From Magicicada septendecula (Eukaryota; Arthropoda; Insecta; Hemiptera; Cicadidae), in NCBI GenBank assembly GCA_034769895.1, contig CM068367.1:84869654-84933653 (forward strand): DNA of 64,000 bases, given 5' to 3'. The translations under genes and the position numbers were made by a program. Of this stretch, positions 24,382 through 35,297 are shown in pieces. The first letter of the stretch is position 1, and the number at the start of each line of letters is the position of its first letter. The notes beneath the pieces are model-generated. The model searched no databases, had not been told where the DNA came from, and saw nothing but the letters and a program-made list of their open reading frames with translations.

Positions 24382-24395
24382 AGCAGAGTGGCGCA
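24382..24395 (-). promoter_or_regulatory. Candidate primer-binding site (initiator Met tRNA 5' end match)
   Basis: This site sits three bases from the inner end of the 5' LTR, the position of a primer-binding site. The + strand reads AGCAGAGTGGCGCA, which equals nucleotides 1-14 of eukaryotic initiator methionine tRNA as I know it. The element-sense strand could therefore pair with the 5' end of that tRNA. A canonical TGG start is absent. An alternative is a decayed TGGCGCC-type site. Confidence 0.5.
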
Positions 24396-24398
24396 ATT

Positions 24399-25876
24399 TA
24401 TAACATCTAAACTTGTGTTATAACATAGGGAACCCGCATTAATTGGTTCTGCCAATTATACAGGCTGCCTTCGTTGTGACGAGCTGAAAATTAATCACAA
24501 CAGCAAAACAATTAATATAAAAGGAAACTGGGAAGGGGAGACTGTTGATTTATGCACTCAGTTTAGTCTGTACTAAAGATGACATCTCTTTAATACATAA
24601 TGAGATTAATTGCTCTACTCAAAGTTCTCAACATATATGGTTCAACAGCTTACAGTTTACAAGATGATTATATATTTTATTCTTTCGCAAAGGCCCTTAA
24701 AATAAAGATGTACATCAATTTAATTTATTCCACGGATCCAGGATCGAATATAGTATGTTAATAATGGTCACCTCCCCATATACAATCTTGAAAATTGTGC
24801 CATTTGAAGAATGGACTTTATTAACCTTTTTAAAACAATAATGCTTTCAGTTTAAACTTTTACTCTTTTACTACAAACAGTTTTATTAGATTACAGACTA
24901 CATCTTACATATAATGTCTGTTTTTAAAAGTCTTAAAGTGGTTAGTTAAATTCTCTTTTGTTGGTTATAATTTTAGTATCTCATAACCATGGAAGATAAG
25001 CCTCCATGTCACCTGTGGTTTCCTGTAGTTGATGCAGATTTGGCTCTTCGGTCCTCGGTGTGTTTCCTGAAGGTCTGTCGTTACCTTAGTATCCGGTGAC
25101 GGTGAAGTTCCTGACGTATGTTAAATCATTCTGGGTGTGGTACTCTCTTCTTAGATGACTGTAGTAATTCTTGTTGTTAGAATAAATAAAGCGAAAGTTT
25201 GTTTCACTGGTATTCACTTCACATGATTATTTATTAGTTGAATTTCACCTAGTACTGTATTAATTACATACTTTCTTATTTAAGATTTGATAGAGATGTC
25301 ATCGGCACACAATTTAGTTATTAAGATATTCTTTAGCGAACTTTCACATATTTATCTCTGCGTCGCGAACCAACGCTGTGCGCAGCTTACGGCGTGAGCG
25401 CTCCATTGCAAGTGGGTTAATAGTTAAGGGGTGAGAGTAGTAATCTCGCGTCATTTACTATTCAGCATAAAAGTAGTTCCATGTTCCTTCTTTATTTAAA
25501 GGATTAAAGTTTGACTATTTAATTAAGCAGAGATATTCTTAATTACAGACGTTATTAAAGTACATTACAGTGGTCTTGTTTAATCATTTAAATAATGTCA
25601 AATTTACAAATATATTTAGTTTGTTTAGGGGTCGGAATTCAAGTTAATTCCGGTTAGCGCATGTCTATGCAGGATTAATTAACAAGGTTTACCCTTTCTG
25701 TACACTCGTATTCCTTTTTATTTTATTATTACAACTCTTTATTAAATATTATTATTATTTAATGATAGCAATAAGATTTAGTTTAAATGTGCGATTTTAT
25801 TAAAAAATTTAAAATTTCTCAGCCTTCACATTGCCTATTTATTAATTACCATATTTTTATTAATGAAATCGTCACA
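24399..25876 (-). repeat. Gypsy 5' LTR (1478 bp)
   Basis: Partner of 6104-7574, with the 7-bp difference near 25419. The right flank CGCT (25877-25880) completes the target duplication. Confidence 0.92.
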
Positions 25877-27865
25877 CGCTGAGCCTTCATCGCTCTCTTT
25901 TCTCATTCAACTTTGGTGCGGCTTGGATTGTGACGGCGTAAATTGTGACACCACTATGCCTAGATAAATTTTATTAAAGAGCTTCAGGTTTCTCCGCATT
26001 AGTCGAGAGGAAAGGGGTCCACGTGATGGGCACTCTACAGCTTCGCCTATCCGCAGAGCCTGCGTAAGAAACCCCAACGCCATCACGCCATCCGACATCG
26101 CCCTTCACACACCACCGAAAATGCAGGAACATATTTAGTGCCATCCGAAAGATCAGGTGGGAACTTTCCTTTATTTAATAAACTTCACACACGAAGTGCT
26201 CCGCAGGTTATCGGGTAACACACACACGCTAAAACCTATTGCTAGAAATTAGACTCATGTTTCAGAGTTAACATTACTGAACATGTTTTGTGAAGACATG
26301 CTAAAGTGTGGACATTACTGACTGTGTTATGAGTAACTTATAAGTATTTGTGTTTTGAATTGCATAGAGTCAAGGGTTACCTTTCTATTATCTAAATATT
26401 TAATTCTATTACTGCTAAAGAGAAAACCGAATTTAAAATTCTTTTTTTGACAATATCCAGACCTTAAGAAAATGTAATACTCGGAGAGTACTTGCATCTG
26501 CCTGCCATATGGCTTGTGATCCTGCACATTCCAATTTTGTTCTCTGATTTTTCTAAATTAAAACTCCAGTTCATTTGGTTATTTGTTGGTTCAGCTTAAC
26601 TATTCAATTTATCATAATACTATAAGGTTCCTATATTTAATGAACTTAACAAAATCGAAGCGATACATTTTGATTTTTAACTAACAACTAATTTATTAAA
26701 TTTGTAATATTTAAGTAACAAACTTAAACCTCGGTTTACTGTGATCACTGGTTTCAGTTTAAGGTGATTAATCCTAGTGATGGGGAACAGGTAGATGAAA
26801 GTACTGCTGCACACTTAAGTAATTGTTCTTTGAATTTAATTATTACTTATTGATTTAATTATTATTGTATTATCTAATGATCATGGATAATCTGCTCCAG
26901 ATACTTATAATTATCATGTGTTCGTGAATGGTTCCTGCATTACTAATGCTATACAAACAATTCTTGTGAAAGTAAAATACAAGAAGTAAAAGTTTATAAT
27001 AAAAATAATAAATTCAGTAGGTTGGCATGCCATTATTCAATTGTTGGAAATACTTTCACATATTCTTGTTGTAATTAAACCACCATGTGACTTTAAATAC
27101 TTTGACATATTTTGTGTAATTAAACCACCATATGACTTTAAAGAGAGCTCTGAATGGATGTCAAGAATTAAGAAAAATCAAACAAACAAAAATTGTAAAA
27201 CCAATTGTTAAAAAAAAACATAAATAAAATCTTGTTATTGTTGATCAGGTGTTTTCTTGCAAGACCTGTCACTATGGGCTCAGCACATTTTATTTCCATC
27301 TAGGTCACATGCCTAGTCTTAAATATTAAGTTACGCCTTCCCAGGAAAAAAAAAATTATTTTTTTGGTGATTAGAAAAAGGGTGTAAAAAAATATTCTGG
27401 GACTAAGGGGGCATTTCAAGTGGTAATAAACACTAAATTTAAAAATAGGAAAAAAGTATTCAATATAGATCTACAACCTATGAATAACAATAAATTACTG
27501 CACAACGAATATCATAAACTGAGTTTGATTAACTGAAACAAATGTTCGAAGACTACATATTTCTTATTCTCTAAGAGGGTATAACCTATATTTTCATGAC
27601 CTGGTTACCAGGTCTTAGTTTCTCATCTGGTCTTAATGCCTAGAAACTCAAAACACCCACCATGAAAAAAAATTCAGAATTTAGTATGCAATTTTTTTGT
27701 GGCACAAGCCATCACAGAGATTTTGTTTGTGACTTCCAAACACAACAGCTCTGTTGCAGTCATAGGATCAGTCCAACAACTCGTCTTAGTCTGCCTGCCT
27801 GCCTATTATTGGGGACAAATACAAATATCGGTGTCCAGCATGCTTGGGCTATATAAGTAACAAAG

Positions 27866-27866
<1 letters not shown>
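25877..27866. other. Intronic non-coding, no gene seen
   Basis: From 25877 to about 26200 the sequence is more GC-rich and has a 63-codon minus frame without recognisable features. It may be an older repeat that received the Gypsy insertion. The rest is AT-rich intron. Confidence 0.4.

Positions 27867-27936
<70 letters not shown>
27867..27936 (+). repeat. (CA)35 microsatellite near the 3' splice site
   Basis: A 70-bp uninterrupted CA run ends 241 bases before exon 28178. It is complementary to the (TG)97 run at the other end of the same intron. Cys-Val repeat frames on the minus strand are artefacts. Confidence 0.98.
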
Positions 27937-27938
<2 letters not shown>

Positions 27939-28177
27939 TCCATCTCCACCGGGACACCATCCTCCATCTCCACGCAATTCACCACAGCACATGATTCTAG
28001 ATGGCTGATTTCTCTCTGACGGTGGAACATGAGTTGTACCATTGTCAGGGGGGCACAGCCAGTCACAGGGGCCTAATGCTTGAAGGGAGGAGGGGAAGAA
28101 CAAGAAGAAGATTTTTTTTCTAAAGTGTAACGCTGCTCCCAATTTTAGCTAATTAACAAGACTGTCTTCTTTTTCAG

Positions 28178-28288
28178 ACATATCCAGATGAAGGACATGA
28201 GTTTATAGGTGTCAAAGGACACTTATACAGAGCAATGGAAGCATTCTGGGACGAATGTTTTGGTCCACTTGATTTTGTTGAGTGGGAG
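28178..28288 (+). CDS. Dipeptidyl peptidase 4-like serine peptidase, penultimate exon (catalytic His)
   Basis: This exon encodes 37 residues in phase 0 after acceptor CTTCTTTTTCAG. It starts TYPDEGHEFIG, where His aligns with the catalytic histidine of DPP4 (DEDHG block). It continues HLYRAMEAFWDECFG, the last helix and conserved Cys of the hydrolase domain. I place the donor at GAG|GTGGGA (28288/28289) because the next in-phase exon at 49540 gives a natural C-terminus. If unspliced, the frame would stop 11 codons later at the TAG at 28322-28324, which could be an alternative 3' end. Confidence 0.85.
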
Positions 28289-28516
28289 GTGGGAACAAGT
28301 TTCTTTACATTTAAAACACAATAGCAGGATGAGGTATGTATTTTTAAATAAATATAAAGAAATAAAACTAAGATAAAATAAAAAATAAAAGAAGAAATAA
28401 AACTAAATTAATTTTATTATCATTTACTTATTACTCTATAAGGTCTGTAAAACTGTTGCTTCTTGCTACTGATTTATTACTTTTGTTATACTGTACTATA
28501 GTAGATCTAATATTTT

Positions 28517-30187
28517 ATCTTCCCCACCAGCTGTTATTGCGTTTAACGATGACCAACATGATTTATCTGAATGTGGGTTGTAGTCTAACTCAAAGACAAC
28601 ACAGGTAAATTGCATGACAACTGACCTGTAAACCAATCAGAAACTAGTGCAGCTAACAGAGAACGAAACTGCACTTTGCAGTTTATGCAAAATGAGGCAA
28701 AAAAGGTGTGCCAGTTATACCTTTGGCTAAAGTGCAGGAACACGTTGTAGCAGCTACTGGTGTAAGTTTACGGACTGTGAAAACGATTGCCGGTGAGTTG
28801 CGAAAAATTGAGTGCGGTGGGTCGACATCTTTTTCAACACCTAAAAAGAAATTGAAAAATAAAAATAAAAAAATTGTGCTGGATGACTTCGATCGATGTG
28901 TTTTACGTAGACTAGTTTTAAATTTTCATATAAATGAAAAGAGGGTGCCAACGATGAAGGCAATCCACACAAAAATTTGCAGTGATACAGAATATAGAGG
29001 TTGTGTAGACACATTACGAAAAGAATTACACACAATGGGATTTAAGTGGGTGAAAACAAAATCAGACCGGAAACTTCTCATGGAACGACATGACATAAGA
29101 CAGATGAGACTGAACTATTTACGCACAATACTGAGGTACAGAGAGGAAAACAGAAACATTGTTTATATGGACGAGACATATTTACATTCTACGTATACAC
29201 AAGTAAAGAGCTGGACCGACAATTCAAATGAAGGACTAAAGAAGAAAGTTACAAAAGGCCAGAAACTAATAATAATCCATGCTGGCGGAGAAAATGGTTT
29301 TGTTATTGGTGCTAATTTAACTTGGAAGTCGACATTATCAACAGGAGATTATCATGATGAGATGAATTATTCTAATTTCAGGAAGTGGGTAGAACAAAAG
29401 CTACTAAATGAACTGCCACCAAACAGTGTTCGTGTCATGGATAACGCTCCCTACCACAACAAACAAACTGAAAAATGTCCGACTTCTAATTCCAGGAAAG
29501 ACGACATGAAAGACTGGCTTACAAAGAAAAACATACAATTTGAAAATTCAATGTTGAAACCCGATTTGTACACATTAATCAAATTATATAAACCAAAATA
29601 TAAAACGTATGAAATCGACGAGTTATTACACAATCATGGAAATTCTGTTCTACGTTTGCCTCCTTACCATCCAGATCTAAACCCCATTGAACTCGTATGG
29701 GCTTCTTTAAAAGAATATGTTGCAAAGAGAAATGTTACTTTCAATTTTAATGATGTTAATAATTACTGTAATGATTTTTTCGAAAGTTTTTCAAAAGACG
29801 ATTGGCTATCTAGGTGCAGGCACGTAATTAAAATAGAAAGAGAATACTGGGAAAAAGAACAACTCTTCGATACTGTAGTGGATGACATTATAATAAATCT
29901 AGGTGAAGACGGTGAAGAAGAATCGGAAGAAGAGAATTCAGATACTGACAGTGATATTTCGGGAGTTCATCCAATGAACGAGTAATTGTCAAGTTTATTT
30001 TAATACTTAAAATTGGTGTATTAATTGATTATTAATTATTAATATTATTATTAATAAAAGAGTGAATTGAACTATAACTTCTTTTTTTTATTTAGTAATG
30101 TGGACATATGAAACGGTTTATAGTGTTTAAAATTTTTAATTGTTTGATATGGCAAAAGAAAAACAATACACTTCAGCTGGAGGTAAG
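28517..30187 (+). mobile_element. Tc1/mariner-superfamily transposon, DD82E type
   Basis: Boundaries are approximate. Imperfect inverted ends containing CCAGCTG are seen at about 28519-28540 and 30170-30187, but a clean TA duplication is not visible. The element carries one long transposase ORF. It inserted in the dipeptidyl peptidase intron 230 bp after the penultimate exon. Confidence 0.6.
28708..29985 (+). CDS. DDE transposase with DD82E catalytic spacing
   Basis: An uninterrupted frame of about 425 codons. The N-terminal part (residues 1-120) has a helix-turn-helix-like block (VQEHVVAATGVSLRTVKTI). The catalytic residues are Asp155 (IVYMDETYLHS), Asp245 (VRVMDNAPYHN) and Glu328 (PYHPDLNPIELVW). 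There are 82 residues between the second Asp and the Glu, instead of the 34-39 of classical Tc1/mariner. An acidic tail closes it. I recall DD82E as the family named Sailor. The ORF opens at a GTG, not an ATG, and an in-frame TGA lies just upstream, so the true start is missing, spliced or frameshifted. Otherwise the protein looks intact. Confidence 0.85.
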   Translation: MPVIPLAKVQEHVVAATGVSLRTVKTIAGELRKIECGGSTSFSTPKKKLKNKNKKIVLDDFDRCVLRRLVLNFHINEKRVPTMKAIHTKICSDTEYRGCVDTLRKELHTMGFKWVKTKSDRKLLMERHDIRQMRLNYLRTILRYREENRNIVYMDETYLHSTYTQVKSWTDNSNEGLKKKVTKGQKLIIIHAGGENGFVIGANLTWKSTLSTGDYHDEMNYSNFRKWVEQKLLNELPPNSVRVMDNAPYHNKQTEKCPTSNSRKDDMKDWLTKKNIQFENSMLKPDLYTLIKLYKPKYKTYEIDELLHNHGNSVLRLPPYHPDLNPIELVWASLKEYVAKRNVTFNFNDVNNYCNDFFESFSKDDWLSRCRHVIKIEREYWEKEQLFDTVVDDIIINLGEDGEEESEEENSDTDSDISGVHPMNE

Positions 30188-30346
30188 AACATTTTTATTT
30201 TTCTCATATTTACTTGGGTTTCACTTCCTAAATTAGAAATTGTATTTCGCTGTGTAATTTCCTAAAACTTTACAAGCTCTTACACTATAAAGACATTACG
30301 TTCAGCACGGGATAAATAAACTCTGAACACAGTAAATTTTGTACAT

Positions 30347-31540
30347 TGTTATACTCTAATCAAATTAAAATTATTAAATGCAAAATACAACATAATTTCC
30401 ACCTACCTCCACGACCTCTTCTGCCGGGTTCCAGGATCCGATCACAAGTACGTTAGATACAAACAGGTGTTGAGGTTATCGAAATAACTTATTCGACCCA
30501 TTGTTAGGAAGAGAAATTAATATTTTTAATTAATCAGACTCATTTAAAACTTGTTCAAAAATTTTCTCAGGATTTTACAGATTACGTTACATGCTTCTTT
30601 GTTCTGAGGGCGTCTTCTACATACTACCTTACTCTACTATCTTACCTTATTGATCATTATACAAACAAATATTCAGACAGAGCCCAGCCTGCGCACTCAC
30701 TCATTCTCTCAACTTATACATGAAATTTATTAATTGCAACCCCAAAACATTTTTTAACACCCCACAACCCTTTATAACAAAGCCCCATCCCTTAATGAAA
30801 AACCGCCGACAACGTGGTTCGTGCGCGCACTCATCTTCTGTTAAATTTCTTGCTGTTTATTGTCCGAGAATGGTACAGTTACATTCTTTACCCTTTTCAC
30901 CCGACCGCGGTCACATAAATTTTCCCCCTATTACACTTTTGACTATTAAAATATCAAGTTTTGTGACAAGCCTACTAGGCTTGTTCCGGCGCCAGAGCGG
31001 TTAGTTGACCAACTGGGAACTAAAACGTAGCAGGTGTTGCTAATGTGATCTCATACTTTTTGACGGAAAGCACTGCCTTGTGCTTCGTCGTAGAAGTTTC
31101 GTCCCATGCTATGCATGTAGTGGTTGGAGTGACGATAGCAGATGATTTCAGCTAGGCACTGGCTAACGTCACAAAGGGGCCGGACTTAGACATTATTTCC
31201 TGCCGCTCAAACGCACATTGCTGAATCAATTTCGCCCAGGCCATCTTGCCTTAAACCAAACTCGGCGTCCCAACAGAGTGCGTACTTGTGTTGCGCGTGA
31301 GTGTGTTGTCGCACTCATGCAAAGTTCTGAGAATTTAGGGTAGTACAAATTCCTTGCCGAGTTACTCAACACAAACTGCGCCTCGCCTTTGTTTCAACAC
31401 GGCTTCTTACCACGTGTTCTGTTCCAATAGAGTTAATGTTTGCACAATAATTTTATAAAATCCCGCAAAAAATGAAATAAGTAAAAATACAAATGCCCCA
31501 TACTGTAAGAAATAAAAGTCCCCAATTTTGACACGTTACA
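30347..31540 (-). repeat. LTR 1 of the tandem array (outer 3' LTR)
   Basis: In element sense it starts TGTAACGTGTC and ends GAGTATAACA. The left flank is ACAT. It is followed at 31541 by the complement of the polypurine tract TTGAGGGGGTAT. The 94-codon plus frame inside (30720-31004) is antisense and not supported. Confidence 0.95.
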
Positions 31541-34500
31541 ATACCCCCTCAATGAGAATTCTGCTGTCCAAAACAGAAGAAATCTCATTGATAAACCTCT
31601 AAGAGGACCAGTGAGGAACTGGTGCCAACAACCCCCTCTAGTTCTTACTCCTCATGGGTAACCGACCCCCCTGTTTTGGCGACTATGGACGCATCTGAAC
31701 GAGATCACTGGACTTCTCCGTAAGAGATCCCAACACCGAAAAATCGAACAGACAAGTACCACAGCACACCTCGCCTTCTAACATGCTACCCCCCAAAATC
31801 CTCAATCCCTGGCTCAGATTATGCCAGATCCTCCACCGATATGTTTCCCCTTGTATGCAAGCTGGGCTGCCTTTAGCAGATACTGGGCTCACACACACTC
31901 ACATTACATATTATACATTGAAAAATTCTTTAAACTTTACTATTTCATCTACGAAAAAAAATTCAAAATTCAAAATAAAATATTGTATCAAAAAATTCTC
32001 TTCCTTGTTTTCTGTTTTTACTCAAAATAAGTGAATTTAAACATTTCTTATAGTTAGACATATCCTTAACCTAACATGTGAATACTTAAGAGTCTAACAA
32101 TACAATTCAATACAATAAATCAGTAAAATATACATGGTTAATACACAAACAATAAAATAATTAATACTTAGAATATTCATTAGCTGCCAGGCGAAAATCA
32201 AGATTTTTTTTTTTTTTTAATTTATTTTCCCAAAATTTTTAACATTCAAAAAAAAATTTAAATTTATTAAAATGTTTCCTTTACATTTAGAAATTATTTA
32301 AAAATTGGTTTACATTGATCAAAACAACAGTTGAACTGACTTCCATACTATGAAATTACATGACCTTACCATCAGCTGATCAAAACTAGGTCAAGTCCAC
32401 AACCTTGACCTACATATGTTATGTATACTTTCTGAAAATACATTTAACATCTGTAATAAGCTAACTTGAAACACAAAACACAATAAAATAAAACATTTAA
32501 AATAACAAAATATTATTATAGATAATAAGCAAATTGACATTTAAATTATTCAAAATAAACAATTCTTAATTTTACATGATTTCCAAATTCTATCAAAATT
32601 TTGTCACTGGTTATAAATTAAAAATTTTTTTTTTTTTTATCTTTATTAAAAATCTCTCTCTTTGCTTGACAATCTGATTCTCCATTACTGTGGGTGACTC
32701 AAGTGACTCAGATATTTATCTCATTTATTATACTACTTGATCTGTATACATGTATAATTTTTCTCCCTCTGACTCTACTACTAACAACTTTTACTAACAT
32801 GACACCCATCTCTATTAAAATATCTATCAAAACACTCTCTAACCCCAACTTATCATTTAACTCAATTCGCCACCTTCTCTCTATATATAAAAAAATACTC
32901 TCTAACCCTTTGTACATAGGATACGTGTTTCCCTCCCCCAAAACTCAATTCCCTTATCTGGCCCCTGGATTCTACCTAAGGCGGCCCCTTCTCACTAAAA
33001 TCGGTACCAATCCCGTCCCAACTTATCCTTATGTTGCGGACTCCTACCTTACACTACCCCCTACTACAAAATTGCCATCCCCAAAATCTCAATCTCATTA
33101 CTTCACTACACTACAACAAAATAACATAATTAATTATAAACATCAATATATCACTCAAAAACTCTACATATATTCTCCACGACTGCTGTGTCAACATCAA
33201 TACTTCTCAAAATTCTATAACATTACATTAACTCAAAGCAACATTACATTACTTCAAAACCATATTTCGATCTTTACTACTTCAACTCTAACTTCAACTT
33301 GGACAGATCTATATGTCCCACCAAATATTTCATCACCCAAAAATTATCTCTTGTTAACTTGCATAAATTATTACTTTACTTCTCACTTTATCAAATTATT
33401 TTTATCATTACTTTAAACATCTGTAATACATTAAAACATTACCTTGAACCTGAATTACTTGGAACATTTATAACCATTTTACCAGTGACATGTTATTGCT
33501 GATCAGCTGATCTACTAACACAATGAAAACACATCTCAAAATTGAACAAATTATATGAAATATATATTTATCAATACTCACTTCTATTACGTTAACTGCC
33601 TGCCAGTCAGCTTAATTATCTGCTTAGTTTAAAATACACACATAATGAAGACACATATTGTTATCAATGCTTATATCTATCCTACGATAATAAAATAATA
33701 CATTTAAAATTATAGCATGAACACCTTATATTGAGTGTCTGAGCCGCTAGTTATTTAACAGAGCACAAGCAATTTTATTGGATCAAAATTCGAATTAGCA
33801 AACTTTTTATATTGTAAAATTTAAATTCGTGACTCATCTGAGACACCTCCCGGCCACACACTCTATTGCAAATTATGGAGGACTGTATCGCCCTTTTCGC
33901 TTTCACAAAGACGGCATATTTTGGAGTAGTTTTACCTCTCCGTGTCTTTGCTTCCGCTATTACATTTAAAAAGGTTCAGATATCAACATACCTTTGTTAT
34001 ATAGTTACATGCCCTTAATGCGGGTCTACCCCTTGGCTTTGCTGCCCCCAAGCGGGCAGAGTGGCAGCCGCTGTTCCATAGTACCGGGATTTCCCCTAAT
34101 TGTCACCCCCCATTTAATTTCTACTATATACCAATTTCAAGTCAGCTATGGTCAAGGGACTTGATATGACCATAGCTAACCGCTAGCCAAATCCACGATT
34201 AGTGCTGGTAAGGCAGTAATCGCCCGAAAAGTCGGGGAAATCTAACTTGCATTTCACTGCCTGTTACACATCGTTTTATTATGTGCGACCCGATCGTCTA
34301 TCAGTGTGTAAATTAAGTTTACACGAAAAAGGTGTGTCGCACATTTTCGCCATTTTTGGCCTCCGATGGAGGTAACACTCTCTGTTACCCCCAACCCATT
34401 TCGCTATCTACGGGAGCACAGGCCACCCCCGCAATAGCAACTTAATAACTAACTAATTAAAAAAAAATTGTATATACATTATAATATAATATTTTCATTA

Positions 34501-35297
34501 AGAATCATTTAACTCATTCATAACTTTCTACCATTGGACTTTCTTAAAATTTTCAAAATTTATTATTAATAATTACTATATATCATTTTTCATTTATTAT
34601 TAAATTTGTTAATTATCATTTTTATTGAACACATTTATTTCAAATAATCTCACTATTGAATTAAAATCTTAGTTACCTGTAAACATTTTTGTTATACCTG
34701 ATTCATATTGTAAAAGTTCTATACTTACAATCCATTTAACATGGTATACACAAAACATAACCACCATACACCCCCATACTTTCACCTCACCTCTGAAACA
34801 TTTCACAAAATTATTAGTTTACATCAAACAATTGATTATTTCATTACCAAATTCATCTCGTAACAAATAATTTGAATTCATTAAAAAATTTAATTAATTA
34901 ACATTTAAATAATCAATTAAAATATTTAAATATCTCCAGTTATTTTAATTGAATTCATTATTAAAATACAAATTCCAATACTATCAAAATATTTACCATT
35001 AACCAATTCCTGTTTTCAAAATTAATTCTGATATTTATTAAATTGCAAAGTAATAATTTTATTATTATCACTTACCCACATACATACATTGTTTAGTTGA
35101 CCTTCTACAATACACATAAATAAATAAATGCACTACAATTATTTACAAACTTTAATTATTAACTGTTCAGTTTTTTCCGCACTTCATTGTCCAAATCTGC
35201 CATGTCAAAGCCCATAAAACATAATGTTTATAACTGTCTTTTAGTGGTTTATAGTTTAACCTCCATCGTCCCAAATTAACCTTGGTTTTATATAACA
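31541..35297 (-). other. Internal region 1, 3' untranslated part of the gag-only element
   Basis: About 3.7 kb without a sense ORF. It holds the purine tract next to LTR 1 (31541-31555), long AT-rich stretches, and a compact cluster of hairpins (34141-34389). A 240-codon frame on the opposite strand (32694-33416) is open probably because that strand is poor in G. Confidence 0.7.
34141..34389 (-). other. Cluster of strong hairpins (structured RNA candidate), copy 1
   Basis: The following arms pair: 34141-34154 with 34167-34180 (13 of 14; the odd pair is G-U in minus-sense RNA), 34197-34201 with 34217-34221, and CCCGA 34223-34227 with TCGGG 34232-34236. Also pairing are ATGTGCGAC 34281-34289 with GTCGCACAT 34336-34344, which encloses GTGTAAA 34306-34312 with TTTACAC 34318-34324. 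CCTCC/GGAGG (34360-34372) and GGTAAC/GTTACC (34371-34389) follow. An alternative AGGCAGT/ACTGCCT pair spans 34211-34262. The region is non-coding and lies in the 3' part of the element. Its role is unknown. Confidence 0.65.

Larger units (their letters stand above)
6104..25876 (-). mobile_element. Ty3/Gypsy LTR retrotransposon, interrupted by a nested LTR element
   Basis: A full-length element is flanked by CGCT target duplications (6100-6103 and 25877-25880). Read on the minus strand, the order is 5' LTR (25876-24399), primer-binding region, gag, protease, reverse transcriptase, RNase H, integrase, 3' LTR (7574-6104). The pol order with integrase last is the Ty3/Gypsy order. Removing the nested insertion (7745-18536 and its duplication) leaves about 9.0 kb. 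The LTRs differ at only a handful of bases plus one 7-bp indel, so the insertion is young. Even so, gag-pol holds several stops and frameshifts, so this copy cannot make its own proteins. There is no third (env-like) ORF. I see no good polypurine tract next to the 3' LTR. Confidence 0.93.

Noticed and set aside
24382-24395. Possible tRNA gene
   Set aside because: Only the first 14 bases of initiator tRNA-Met match. No anticodon arm or T-loop follows, so it is treated as a primer-site candidate.
28289-28324. Penultimate dipeptidyl peptidase exon reading through to TAG as the gene end
   Set aside because: A good GT donor follows GAG, and an in-phase exon with acceptor and stop exists at 49540. 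It is kept only as a possible alternative end.
32694-33416. 240-codon ORF on the + strand, repeated at 40301-41023
   Set aside because: It is antisense to the retroelement and lies in a region where the + strand is poor in G, which removes TAG and TGA stops. No domain is recognisable. Its presence in both units only reflects the recent duplication.
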